Assembly: GCF_001279775.1 (NCBI RefSeq)
Contig: NZ_LGDG01000156.1
Coordinates: 130,395 to 194,394 of the forward strand
DNA from: Streptomyces sp. MMG1533
Lineage (GTDB): Bacteria > Actinomycetota > Actinomycetes > Streptomycetales > Streptomycetaceae
Length of the DNA: 64,000 nucleotides
Direction: 5' to 3'
Shown here: one piece after another, positions 43,078 through 51,544 of the stretch
Position numbering within the stretch: position 1 is the stretch's first letter
Layout: each line of letters begins with the position of its first letter
The notes under the pieces: generated by a model
Databases searched by the model: none
What the model was told of the DNA's origin: nothing
The model's input: only the letters and a program-made list of their open reading frames with translations
Position numbers and translations under genes: made by a program

Positions 43078-45660
43078 TCACTGGCCGGCTGCTCCCGCGT
43101 CGCACGCCTGTCCCCGAAGCCCCCGTGCCAGATCGTCCCGCGCCTCCAGCACCAGCCTCCGCAGCGCCGGAGCCGCGTCCTCGTGGGCCGCCAGCCACGC
43201 GTCCGTCGCGTCCAGCGTCGCCTGCGAGTGCTGGAGGGACGGGAACAGGCCCTCGACCACGTGCATCGCGATCTGGATCGACCGCTCCCGCCACACCCGC
43301 TCGATCACCGCGAAGTACTTCTCGGCGTACGGCGCGAGCAGCTCCCGCTGGGACGGCTGGGCGAAGCCCGCGATGGTCGCCTCGACCAGGGCGTTCGAGA
43401 GGGCGTCGGACTCCGCGAGCTGCGCCCACGCCTGCGCCTTGACCGCCGCCGACGGGCGGGCGGCCAGGCAGCGGACCTGGTGGCGCTTGCCGGACGCCGT
43501 GTTGTCACGGGCCAGTTCGGCGGCCAGCACCCCCTCGTCCGCCGCCCCGTGTGCCGTCAGCGGCTGCAGGAACGCCCAGCGCAGCTCCTGGTCCACGTCC
43601 AGCCCGTCGATCTTCGCCGTGCCCTCCAGCAGGCCGCGCAGCAAGCCCAGATCGTCCGCACCGGACGCCACCGTCGCGAAGAACCGGGCCCAGGCCAGCT
43701 GGTGCTCGCTGCCCGGCTCGGCGGCCCGCAACTCCCGCAGCGCGCCCTCGGCCAGCAGGCGCTCACCGACCGGTCGCCAGTTCGGCGCCACGTAGTTGAC
43801 CAGCGCCGAGTTGGCCCACGCGTGCAGCATCTGCAGGACGCCGATGCCGGACTCGCGGCCCGCGAACCGCAGTACCAGGTCCACGAAGTCCCGCGCCGGC
43901 AGCAGCGCGTCCCGCGTCATGTTCCACAGCGCGGACCAGCACAGGGCGCGGGCCAGCGGGTCGGTGATGTCGCCCAGGTGACCCTTCAGCGTCTCCAGCG
44001 AGGTCTGGTCGAAGCGGATCTTGCAGTACGTCAGATCGTCGTCGTTGACCAGGACCAGGTCGGGGGCGTCCGAACCGGCCAGCTCCGCCACGACCGTACG
44101 CGGGCCCTGCACGTCCACCTCGGCTCGCGCATACCGCTCCGGCGCCCCCGACGCCGAACGCCGGTACAGGCCCACCGCCACCCGGTGCGGCCGCAGCTCG
44201 GGGTGGGACTCGGCCGCCTCCTGAACCACCGCCAGCTCGTCGACACGGCCGTCCGCGGCCAACAGCACCTGCGGGGTCAGCGAGTTGACCCCGGCCGTCT
44301 GCAGCCACGCCCGCGACCACGCGGCCATGTCCCGGCCGCTGGTCTCCTCGAGGACCGACAGCAGGTCGCCGAGGCGCGTGTTGCCGTACGCGTGCCGCTT
44401 GAAGTAGCGCCGCGCGCCCTCCAGGAACGCGTCCTGACCGGCGTACGCCACCAGCTGCTTCAGCACCGACGCGCCCTTGGCGTACGTGATGCCGTCGAAG
44501 TTCAGCTTGGCGTCCTGGAGGTCGCGGATGTCCGCGGTGACGGGGTGGGTGGAGGGGAGCTGGTCGGCGCGGTAGGCCCAGGCCTTGCGGCGGTTGGCGA
44601 AGGTGATCCAGCCGTCCTTGAAGCGGGTCGCGCCGACCAGCGCGAAGGCGCCCATGAAGTCGGCGAAGGACTCCTTGAGCCACAGGTCGTCCCACCACTC
44701 CATGGTGACGAGGTCGCCGAACCACATGTGCGCCATCTCGTGCAGGATCACGTTGGCCCGGCCCTCGTAGGACGCCTGCGTGACCTTGCCCCGGAAGATG
44801 AACTCCTCGCGGAAGGTCACCAGACCCGGGTTCTCCATCGCGCCGAGGTTGTACTCGGGGACGAACGCCTGGTCGTACTTCCCGAAGGGGTACGGGTAGT
44901 CGAAGTGGTCGTGGAAGAAGTCCAGGCCCTGCTTGGTGACGAGGAAGACGTCGTCGGAGTCGAAGTGGGGTGCGAGCCCCTTGCGGCACATGGCGCCGAG
45001 GGGGATCTCCAGACGGGTGCCGTCCTCGAACACGCGCTGGTACGAGTCCGTCACATAGTGGTACGGGCCCGCCACCACACACGTGATGTACGTCGAGATC
45101 GGCTTCGTCTCCGCGAACTTCCAGACCCCGTCGGCCACTTCACCGACGCCGTTGCTCCAGACCGTCCACTCCTCGGGCGCCCGTACCTCGAAGCGGAACG
45201 GCGCCTTGAGGTCCGGCTGCTCGAAGTTCGCGAAGACGCGGCGGGAGTCGGCCGGCTCGTACTGGGTGTAGAGGTAGACCTCGCCGTCCTCCGGGTCGAC
45301 GAAGCGGTGCAGGCCCTCGCCGGTACGGGAGTAGGCGCACTGCGCGTCGACGACCAGCTCGTTCTCGGCGGCCAGGTCCTCCAGGGCGATGCGGGAGCCG
45401 TCGAAGACCTCGCCGGGGTCGAGGTCCCTGCCGTTGAGGGAGACGGTGGTCACACTCGGCGCGATCAGGTCCGCGAAGCTCGACGCGCCGGGCTCGGCAC
45501 AGCGGAAGCGGATCGTGGTGACCGAGCGGAAGGTCCTCGGTCCGTCCCCGGTGTCGTCGCCGACGGCCGAGCGGACGTCGAGGGACACGTCGTAGCCGTC
45601 CACGGACAGCAGGGCGGCCCGCTCCCGGGCCTCGTCGCGGGACAGATTCTCACCGGGCAC
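43078..45660 (-). CDS. pepN: Aminopeptidase N, copy 2 (M1 zinc metallopeptidase)
   Basis: An 860-residue M1 aminopeptidase, paralogous to the one at 26440-29013. It shows GAMENPGLVTFRE and the zinc site HEMAH (H307, E308, H311) followed by MWFGDLVTMEWWDDLWLKESFADF. Same start wording (MPGENLSRDEARERAALLSVDGY against MPGTNLTREEAQQRAKLL in the other copy) and same domain order, but clearly diverged, especially in the C-terminal half. No signal peptide; cytoplasmic. It is a lone gene with its own terminator. The two copies may differ in substrate preference or expression. Confidence 0.92.
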   Translation of the reverse strand: MPGENLSRDEARERAALLSVDGYDVSLDVRSAVGDDTGDGPRTFRSVTTIRFRCAEPGASSFADLIAPSVTTVSLNGRDLDPGEVFDGSRIALEDLAAENELVVDAQCAYSRTGEGLHRFVDPEDGEVYLYTQYEPADSRRVFANFEQPDLKAPFRFEVRAPEEWTVWSNGVGEVADGVWKFAETKPISTYITCVVAGPYHYVTDSYQRVFEDGTRLEIPLGAMCRKGLAPHFDSDDVFLVTKQGLDFFHDHFDYPYPFGKYDQAFVPEYNLGAMENPGLVTFREEFIFRGKVTQASYEGRANVILHEMAHMWFGDLVTMEWWDDLWLKESFADFMGAFALVGATRFKDGWITFANRRKAWAYRADQLPSTHPVTADIRDLQDAKLNFDGITYAKGASVLKQLVAYAGQDAFLEGARRYFKRHAYGNTRLGDLLSVLEETSGRDMAAWSRAWLQTAGVNSLTPQVLLAADGRVDELAVVQEAAESHPELRPHRVAVGLYRRSASGAPERYARAEVDVQGPRTVVAELAGSDAPDLVLVNDDDLTYCKIRFDQTSLETLKGHLGDITDPLARALCWSALWNMTRDALLPARDFVDLVLRFAGRESGIGVLQMLHAWANSALVNYVAPNWRPVGERLLAEGALRELRAAEPGSEHQLAWARFFATVASGADDLGLLRGLLEGTAKIDGLDVDQELRWAFLQPLTAHGAADEGVLAAELARDNTASGKRHQVRCLAARPSAAVKAQAWAQLAESDALSNALVEATIAGFAQPSQRELLAPYAEKYFAVIERVWRERSIQIAMHVVEGLFPSLQHSQATLDATDAWLAAHEDAAPALRRLVLEARDDLARGLRGQACDAGAAGQ

Positions 45661-45794
45661 GGCGGCACTCCCTCGGGCGGTGTTCAGTATGCGGACAGGC
45701 TGATCCTGCCATGTGCTCCTGACAGCGGTCAGCGGGGAATGGGCGGGAGGCCGGTCGCTGTTGCACGTCGAAAGACCACCTTGTGAGGAGACCC

Positions 45795-46457
45795 ATGTCC
45801 GAGACCGCCACCAGCTCCGGAAAGACCCCCGTCGACTTCTGGTTCGACCCGTTGTGCCCCTGGGCCTGGATGACCTCCCGCTGGGTGCTGGAGGTGGAGA
45901 AGGTCCGTGACATCGAGGTGCGCTGGCACATCATGAGCCTCGCGGTGCTGAACGAGGACAGGATCGACGAGCTGCCCGAGGAGTACCGGGAGATGCTCGC
46001 GACCAAGGCGTGGAAGCCGGTGCGAGTGGCCACCGCCGCCTGGCAGAAGCACGGCGCCGACGTCCTCGGCCCCCTCTACACCGCCCTCGGCACCCGCTTC
46101 CACAACCAGGGCGAGGGCCCGACCGAGGAGGCCATCGCGGCGGCCCTGGCGGACGTGGGCCTGCCCGCCGACCTGATCGAGTACGCCGACCAGAAGGACT
46201 TCGAGTTCGACGCCGAGCTGCGCGCCTCCCACAAGGAGGGCATAGACAAGGTCGGCCAGGAGGTCGGTACCCCGGTCATCGCCGTCCCCGGCGCCGACGG
46301 CGAGCAGATCGCCTTCTTCGGCCCGGTCGTCACCCCCGCGCCCAAGGGCGAGGAGGCCGCCAGGCTGTGGGACGGCACGCTCGCCGTGGCCTCGGTCCCC
46401 GGCTTCTACGAGATCAAGCGCACCCGTACGAAGGGCCCGGACTTCAGCAACCTCTGA
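45795..46457 (+). CDS. DsbA-family protein (mycothiol-dependent nitroreductase type)
   Basis: A 220-residue cytoplasmic DsbA-fold protein like mycobacterial Rv2466c. The start VDFWFDPLCPWAWMTSRWVLE shows the active site C21-P-W-A24: the second Cys of CPWC is replaced by Ala, so it must act as a one-cysteine enzyme with mycothiol. QEVGTPVIAVPG carries the cis-Pro loop. ATG 45795 has GAGGAG four nt upstream. Family members reduce nitro compounds and mixed disulfides during redox stress. It is divergent from pepN copy 2. Confidence 0.85.
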   Translation: MSETATSSGKTPVDFWFDPLCPWAWMTSRWVLEVEKVRDIEVRWHIMSLAVLNEDRIDELPEEYREMLATKAWKPVRVATAAWQKHGADVLGPLYTALGTRFHNQGEGPTEEAIAAALADVGLPADLIEYADQKDFEFDAELRASHKEGIDKVGQEVGTPVIAVPGADGEQIAFFGPVVTPAPKGEEAARLWDGTLAVASVPGFYEIKRTRTKGPDFSNL

Positions 46458-46512
46458 CCGGCCGAGTCACCTGGGGATGCCGGGTCGCCCGGGGATGCCG
46501 GGTCACCCGGGA

Positions 46513-46737
46513 TCACGTGTCCGCGGCGGCCTCCTTCCGGAACTCCTCCGGCAGGCGGTCGCCGCCGCGTGTGTGATGCCACGGCTGGTACCACAGGCAG
46601 CCCACGGCCGTGCAGCGCCACAGGTCGTGCACGTAGTGACGGGGCCCCTTCTCCTTGCGGACCGCGGCCTTCTCGGCGTCGTCGAGCTTCCGGAAGTCCT
46701 GCCAGGTGCCGCAGGTCGGGCACGCCTTGCGGGTCAT
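46513..46737 (-). CDS. Small zinc-ribbon-like protein
   Basis: A 74-residue protein with two Cys pairs: ACPTCGTW near the N-terminus and RCTAVGCLW near residue 45, suggesting a small zinc ribbon. Between them is a basic helical stretch (FRKLDDAEKAAVRKEKG). No signal or membrane segment. ATG 46737 is chosen with AGGGG eight nt upstream; an in-frame GTG lies at 46743. Unknown function. It is convergent with the DsbA-like gene, and the repeats at 46757-46845 lie just upstream. Confidence 0.65.
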   Translation of the reverse strand: MTRKACPTCGTWQDFRKLDDAEKAAVRKEKGPRHYVHDLWRCTAVGCLWYQPWHHTRGGDRLPEEFRKEAAADT

Positions 46738-46756
46738 GGGCACCGCCCCTTTCGTT

Positions 46757-46845
46757 CATGCGCGCCCGGCTGTCGTCCACGCGCGTGCCCGATTGTCGTC
46801 CACGCGCGCGCCCGGTCGTCGTTCACGCGCGCGCCCGGTCGCGGG
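46757..46845. repeat. Tandem 21-23-bp repeats at the end of the FGGY kinase gene
   Basis: Four units (46757-46777, 46778-46800, 46801-46823, 46824-46845) of the type CACGCGCGCGCCCGGTCGTC. The last lies in the final codons (DRARA) and the stop of the kinase gene, so the gene end has been copied outward. Confidence 0.85.
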
Positions 46846-48250
46846 CTTCCGCCAGCCGGGTCAAGTGTTCCGCGTATCCCTTCGCGTAGTACGCCGCACG
46901 TGCCGCGTCCGGCTCGACGATCGATGTCGGCTTGGTCCAGACGGCCGTGTCCAGCGCCACCCCGTACCGCTCCGCCGCCGCGAGTACCGCGCCCCGCGCG
47001 CCCACCTCGCCCTCGACGACCCCGAGCGGTCGCCCGAGGACGTCCGCGAGCAGTCGCATCCAGGCGGGGCTGCGGGTGCCGCCGCCGCAGACGGCCAGGG
47101 TGCCTGTCAGGCCGGCCGCCTCCAGGCAGTGGCGGGCCGCGTAGCCGATGCCCTCGCACACCGCGCGGACGAGGTCGGCGGGCGTCGACTCCAGACAGAC
47201 GCCGGTGAGTTCGGCACGCAGGCGGGGCTCGACGAAGGGAGCGCGCTCGCCCGAGGGCGCGAAGTACGGCAGCACCCGCACCCCGTGCGCACCGGGCGGG
47301 GTCGACGCGAGCAGGTCGTCCACCTGCTCGTGCCGTACGCCGGTCGTCGACAGCATCCAGTCCAGGGCGGCCGTGCCGACCATCGCGGGCATCGCGCGGA
47401 GCCGGTGGCCGGCGCGGTCGGTGGAGATGTACAGGCCGGCCGGTTCGCCGGTCAGGTCGAGGTCGGTGGTCGCGACCAGGGCGGCCAGACAGGTGCCGAC
47501 GATGAGGAGGCCGTCGCCGGGTGCGGTGACGCCGGCGCCGAGGGCACAGGCCGGGAGGTCGTAGGGGCCGTTCGAGATGCGGGTGCCGGACGGCAGGCCC
47601 TCGCCGCGTGTCTCGGCTGTCGCGATCGGATCGCTGACCGGGGCGAGCAGGCCGCGGCGACGGGTCAGTCCCAGCAGCTCCACGACCCCGTTGTCGTACG
47701 TCCTCGTGCGCGGGTCGAGGAACGGCATGGAGGCGTCCGACACGTCCGTCACCGCCCGTGCCGCCCCCGTCAGGCGCTGGAAGACCATGTCCTTGCAGTA
47801 GACGGCGGCCCGCGCGGCGTCGAGGGTCTTCGGCTCGTGGCGGTCGAGCCAGGCGAGGAGCGGGCCGGGGCAGCCGGGGAACATGGCGCTTCCCGTGCGC
47901 CGGAACACCGTGTCGAAGGTGCCGTCCGCCAGCCACTGGTCCACCAGTTCGTGCGCCCGTCCGTCCATCCAGGAGGCCGCGGCCCGCACCGGCCGGCCCT
48001 CGGCGTCGACCAGCCACACCCCGTCGCCCTGCCCGGTGAGCCCGGCCAGCTCGACGGGTTCCGCCACCCGCGAGGTCAGCCGCTCAAGAACGCCGACGAC
48101 GGCCCCGTACACCTCCTCCATGTCCTGCTCGACGCACCCGCCCTGCAGCGAGAGGCCTACCGGGCGGGCCTCGACGGCGAGTTCGCGGCCGGTGCCGTCG
48201 AAGGCGGCGGCCTTCACGACGGACGTGCCGACGTCGATACCGACGTACAT
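46823..48250 (-). CDS. FGGY-family carbohydrate kinase
   Basis: A 475-residue sugar kinase of the xylulokinase/L-xylulose kinase family. MYVGIDVGTSVVKAAAFD is the first phosphate loop; GLTGQGDGVWLVD and SWMDGRA belong to the sugar site. The putative catalytic Asp is in SNGPYDLPACALGAGV, matching the position seen in L-xylulose kinases. ATP site: GGGTRSPAWMRLLADVLG and VVEGEVGARGAVLAA. It lies 47 nt after a D-2-hydroxyacid dehydrogenase gene, implying a two-gene pathway for a sugar or polyol. No transporter is adjacent, and the exact substrate is open. Confidence 0.85.
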   Translation of the reverse strand: MYVGIDVGTSVVKAAAFDGTGRELAVEARPVGLSLQGGCVEQDMEEVYGAVVGVLERLTSRVAEPVELAGLTGQGDGVWLVDAEGRPVRAAASWMDGRAHELVDQWLADGTFDTVFRRTGSAMFPGCPGPLLAWLDRHEPKTLDAARAAVYCKDMVFQRLTGAARAVTDVSDASMPFLDPRTRTYDNGVVELLGLTRRRGLLAPVSDPIATAETRGEGLPSGTRISNGPYDLPACALGAGVTAPGDGLLIVGTCLAALVATTDLDLTGEPAGLYISTDRAGHRLRAMPAMVGTAALDWMLSTTGVRHEQVDDLLASTPPGAHGVRVLPYFAPSGERAPFVEPRLRAELTGVCLESTPADLVRAVCEGIGYAARHCLEAAGLTGTLAVCGGGTRSPAWMRLLADVLGRPLGVVEGEVGARGAVLAAAERYGVALDTAVWTKPTSIVEPDAARAAYYAKGYAEHLTRLAEARDRARA

Positions 48251-48273
48251 GGGACTCTCCTTCGGTGTTCGCG

Positions 48274-48307
48274 ACGAACGTCAGGTCAGGGCGAACATCA
48301 GGTCAGG
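48274..48307. repeat. Two 17-bp tandem repeats at the end of the dehydrogenase gene
   Basis: ACGAACGTCAGGTCAGG (48274-48290) and GCGAACATCAGGTCAGG (48291-48307) differ at two positions. The second contains the stop codon of the dehydrogenase on the minus strand (48298-48300). Confidence 0.8.
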
Positions 48308-49332
48308 CAGTGTGCGAGCGGCTCCCCGCGTGACCACCGCCCCACCTCCGCCGCCGCGATCGCCGCCGCCTTCTCGGCGACCGCGCGGCTCGCGCCGCCC
48401 AGGTGCGGGGTGAGTACCACGCGCTCCGCGAGGCCCTGGCCGAGCAGCCGGGACCCCGGCGGCAGCGGCTCCCGCTGGTAGGTGTCGAGGGCCGCAGCCG
48501 ACAGCCTGCCGTCCTCGAGCGCGTCGCACAGCGCGGCCTCGTCCAGCAGGGCGCCGCGCGCCGCGTTCACCACGACCGCGCCGGGTGGCAGCAGTGCCAG
48601 CTCGCGGGCGCCGATCAGGCCGCGGGTCTCGTCGGTGAGCCGGGCGTGCAGGGTGATCACCCGGGAGCGGGCGAGGAGTTCGTCGAGCGAGGGCAGCCGC
48701 AGCCCGTGGATCTCGACGCGCGCATACGGGTCGTACACCATGACCTGCGCCCCGAAGGCGCACAGCACGCGGGCGACCCGGCTGCCGACGGCCCCGTAGC
48801 CGATCAGTCCGACCGGCAGGTCCTCCAGTTCCAGGCCGCCGTGTTCGTACGTGTAGTAGGAGGCGCCCTCCCAACTGCCCTGCCGGGCAAGGAGGTCGTG
48901 GGCCTGCGGGATGCGGCGCAGGGCCGCCAGCAGCAGGCCGACGGTGAACTCGGCGGTCGCGGCGGCGTTGCGGCCGGGCGAGAAGCACACCCGTACGTCG
49001 TGGTATTTGGCCGCGTCGAGGTTGACGTTCACCGGTCCGCCCCGGCAGACGACCACCAGACGCAGGCCGGTGGCGGCGGCCAGGACGCGCTCGGTGACCG
49101 GGCCCATCTGGGTGACCAGCACCTCCCGGTCGCCGAGCGCCTCGATCAGCACGTCCTCGGCGTCGCTCGCCTCCTCCACCTCGGCCACCCGGCCGAAGGG
49201 TTCCAGGGGCCAGCCGAGGGTCAGTTCCCGTACGTCGCAGGGGCGGGCCGACTCCCGGCCCACCGCCTCCTTGATCAGCGACGGCAGCACGAAGTGGTCG
49301 CCGGCAGCCAGGACACGTAAGGCTTCCTTCAT
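48298..49332 (-). CDS. D-2-hydroxyacid dehydrogenase (phosphoglycerate dehydrogenase-like)
   Basis: A 344-residue NAD-dependent dehydrogenase. The NAD-binding fold LPVGLIGYGAVGSRVARVL is near residues 165-183. Catalytic region: HARLTDETRGLIGARELALL, VVNAARGALLDEAALCDALE (Arg) and LTPHLGGASRA (His), as in SerA/glyoxylate reductase-type enzymes. It lacks the C-terminal ACT domain of true SerA, so serine synthesis is unlikely. It is co-transcribed with the FGGY kinase downstream and may oxidise or reduce a sugar acid in the same pathway (inference). ATG 49332 has no clear ribosome binding site; the start is moderately certain. Confidence 0.82.
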   Translation of the reverse strand: MKEALRVLAAGDHFVLPSLIKEAVGRESARPCDVRELTLGWPLEPFGRVAEVEEASDAEDVLIEALGDREVLVTQMGPVTERVLAAATGLRLVVVCRGGPVNVNLDAAKYHDVRVCFSPGRNAAATAEFTVGLLLAALRRIPQAHDLLARQGSWEGASYYTYEHGGLELEDLPVGLIGYGAVGSRVARVLCAFGAQVMVYDPYARVEIHGLRLPSLDELLARSRVITLHARLTDETRGLIGARELALLPPGAVVVNAARGALLDEAALCDALEDGRLSAAALDTYQREPLPPGSRLLGQGLAERVVLTPHLGGASRAVAEKAAAIAAAEVGRWSRGEPLAHCLT

Positions 49333-49506
49333 CAACAGAGCGTGTGACGGCGGTAGCTGATCGTCAATCCTTCTCGCAGGACGAAATCCCGGGCGGAGTG
49401 GAAGGCCCACTGCAGGGCGGAGAGCACCGGGCGGCCGCCGGGAGGCCGGCTCCTGGATAGCGCGGATGGACCTGATACCGCGCCTGGACCTGGATACTGC
49501 GGATTC

Positions 49507-50130
49507 ATGAGTACGACCCTGCTCCTGGCCCGGCACGGGCAGACGATCTGGCACGCCGAGAACCGGTACGCCGGTGTGAGCGACGTGCCCCTCACCGACA
49601 CCGGCCGCGCACAGGCCGAGGCGCTCGGCCGCTGGGCCGCCGCCCACCCGGTCGCCGCGATCTGGACGTCACCGGTGTCCCGGGCCGTCGTCACGGCGGA
49701 GCCCGCCAGCCGCGCCCTCGGTCTCGTCCCGCACCGCGAACCCGACCTGCGCGAGTGCGACTTCGGCGTGGTGGAGGGCCGTACGCTCGCGGAGTTCGCG
49801 GCCGAGGACCCGGCCGCGGCGGAGGCCTTCCGCACGGACCCGGTCGCCCATCCCTTCCCCGCCGCCGAGGATCCGCGGGCGGCCGCCGGTCGAGGGGCCG
49901 AGGCCCTGCGCCGCATCGCCGCGGCCCACCCCGGCGAACGGGTCCTGGTCGTCGCCCACAACACGCTGTTCCGTCTGGTCCTGTGCACGCTGCTGTCGAT
50001 CCCGGCCGGTGAGTACCGCAGAGTGTTCCCGCGGTTGCGCAACGCGGCGATCAGCGAACTGCGCGTGAACACCGACGGATCCGCCGCACTTCTCTCCCTC
50101 AATGTGCCGTGCGAGCCGGACCTGCCGTAG
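49507..50130 (+). CDS. Histidine phosphatase family protein
   Basis: A 207-residue phosphoglycerate-mutase-like phosphatase. The phospho-His motif LLLARHGQT is at residues 5-13 (H10). ECDFGVVEGRT carries the acid-site region and VLVVAHNTLFRLVL the second catalytic His near residue 158. Such enzymes dephosphorylate small phosphometabolites. ATG 49507 has no good ribosome binding site; GATACT eight nt upstream could be the -10 of a leaderless transcript. It is followed 12 nt later by a methyltransferase gene. Confidence 0.85.
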   Translation: MSTTLLLARHGQTIWHAENRYAGVSDVPLTDTGRAQAEALGRWAAAHPVAAIWTSPVSRAVVTAEPASRALGLVPHREPDLRECDFGVVEGRTLAEFAAEDPAAAEAFRTDPVAHPFPAAEDPRAAAGRGAEALRRIAAAHPGERVLVVAHNTLFRLVLCTLLSIPAGEYRRVFPRLRNAAISELRVNTDGSAALLSLNVPCEPDLP

Positions 50131-50142
50131 CACGATGTGCGT

Positions 50143-50931
50143 ATGACGCAGATCGACACCTCGGTGCCGCATTCGGCCCGGATCTGGAACTACTGGCTCG
50201 GCGGCAAGGACAACTACCCGGTGGACGAGGCGGCCGGCGACGCCTACACCGCCGTCTTCCCCGGGATCGTCACCATCGCCCGCAGCAGCCGCGCCTTCCT
50301 CGGCCGCAGCATCCGGTACCTGGTGCAGGAGGCGGGCGTACGCCAGTTCCTCGACGTCGGCACCGGCCTGCCCACCGTCGACAACACCCACGAAGTCGCC
50401 CAGCGCCTCGCCCCCGAGTCGAGGATCGTCTACGTCGACAACGACCCCTTGGTCCTCACCCACGCCCGAGCCCTGCTCACCTCCACGCCCGAGGGCGCGA
50501 CGGCGTACGAGGACATCAGTCTCTTCGAGCCCGAGCAGATCCTGCGGGCCGCCGCGAAGACCCTCGATCCGGCCCGGCCCACCGCGCTGATCCTCAGCGG
50601 CATCCTCGGCCATGTCGCCGACCACGACGTGGCCCACGACATCGTCCGCCGCCTCCTGGAGGGCCTCCCCGCCGGCAGCCACCTCTCCGTCAACGACGGC
50701 TCCCGGGGCACCGACCCCGACTACGAGCAGGCCCAGGACGCCTACAACGAGACCGGCGCCGTCCCCTACTTCCTGCGCCCGGTCGACCAGATCGCCGCCT
50801 TCTTCGACGGCCTGGAACTGGTGGACCCGGGCGTGGTGTCGGTGCCTCTCTGGCGCCCCGACGGGACCGCGCCCGACGGGACCGCGCCCGACCCGATCGG
50901 CCAGCACGGCGGCCTGGGCCGCAAGCCCTGA
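50143..50931 (+). CDS. SAM-dependent methyltransferase (PF04672/DUF574 type)
   Basis: A 262-residue protein of the actinobacterial S-adenosylmethionine methyltransferase family formerly DUF574. Diagnostic blocks: PHSARIWNYWLGGKDNYPVDE at the N-terminus, FLDVGTGLPTVDNTHEVA (SAM site), IVYVDNDPLVLTHARALL and LSVNDGSRG. The tail holds a duplicated five-residue unit (PDGTA twice, 15-bp DNA repeats). ATG 50143 is used; GTG 50137 is alternative. It lies 12 nt after the histidine phosphatase, so probably one transcript ending at the strong hairpin downstream. Substrate unknown. Confidence 0.87.
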   Translation: MTQIDTSVPHSARIWNYWLGGKDNYPVDEAAGDAYTAVFPGIVTIARSSRAFLGRSIRYLVQEAGVRQFLDVGTGLPTVDNTHEVAQRLAPESRIVYVDNDPLVLTHARALLTSTPEGATAYEDISLFEPEQILRAAAKTLDPARPTALILSGILGHVADHDVAHDIVRRLLEGLPAGSHLSVNDGSRGTDPDYEQAQDAYNETGAVPYFLRPVDQIAAFFDGLELVDPGVVSVPLWRPDGTAPDGTAPDPIGQHGGLGRKP

Positions 50932-50951
50932 GCAGAGCCCGCCCACGACGA

Positions 50952-50988
50952 GGAAGCCCCCGCGAGTCACGTCCTCGCGGGGGCTTCC
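50952..50988 (+). terminator. Strong hairpin terminator
   Basis: GGAAGCCCCCGCGAG (50952-50966) pairs over all 15 bases with CTCGCGGGGGCTTCC (50974-50988), 7-nt loop, 20 nt after the methyltransferase stop. Confidence 0.85.
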
Positions 50989-51016
50989 CGTCGTTCCGCC
51001 TGCCAGTGAAGGGTGA

Positions 51017-51544
51017 GAAGACGATCACGAGGCAGGACGTTCCACGGGGAGGTCAGGGAGCCATCAGCGGCACATCCGCACGGGACTTCGCGGCCTCGTA
51101 CCGCCGGGCGAGGCCCGGAGCCGGCTCGCCCTGCCGGCGCCGCACGCGGCGAGGCTGCTCACCGCGGCCGGCGACGAACGGACGGCGGCACTCGCGGTGC
51201 GGGTCCTCCGGCAGGTCTACGACTCGGGGGACTACGCGGCTGCGCTGACCTTCGCCCCGACGGTCGCCGAAGCCGTCCAGGACCTGCTGGGCGCCGAACA
51301 CCGTCTGGTTCTGGACGCCCGGCACTGGCAGGGCGCGGCGCTGTTCAGGATGGGCCGGTTCGCCGACTCGGAGGCGCCGCACCGCGGGATCCTGGAGCGC
51401 CGGGAGGCCCTGCTCGGGCCCGACCACGTGGACACGCTCCACAGCTGCGCCGCGCTGTCGCAGACGCTCGACCTGCTCGACCACCCGTTCGCCCAACACG
51501 ACCGGGCCAGGATCGCCGCCTGGCAGGCCGAGACCGGGCCCTGA
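51017..51544 (+). pseudogene. Remnant of a tetratricopeptide-repeat protein
   Basis: An open frame reads from after a stop at 51014-51016 to the stop at 51544 but lacks a convincing start; the first in-frame GTG (51197) has no ribosome binding site. Recognisable content begins near 51100 (RSRLALPAPHAARLLTAAGD) and includes TPR-like units YDSGDYAAAL, LVLDARHWQGAALFRMGRF, and SEAPHRGILERREALLGPDHVDT, typical of the C-terminal TPR arrays of large actinobacterial regulators (kinesin-light-chain-like). No N-terminal domain is present. It is most likely the decayed 3' end of such a gene. Confidence 0.6.

Noticed and set aside
42967..45786. 939-codon plus-strand frame opposite the second pepN
   Set aside because: Antisense shadow of a clearly functional M1 peptidase gene; no ribosome binding site or domain.
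50851..50900. 15-bp repeats at the end of the methyltransferase gene as another gene-end duplication
   Set aside because: They lie wholly inside the coding sequence (PDGTA units) and do not include the stop codon, so they are a different pattern.
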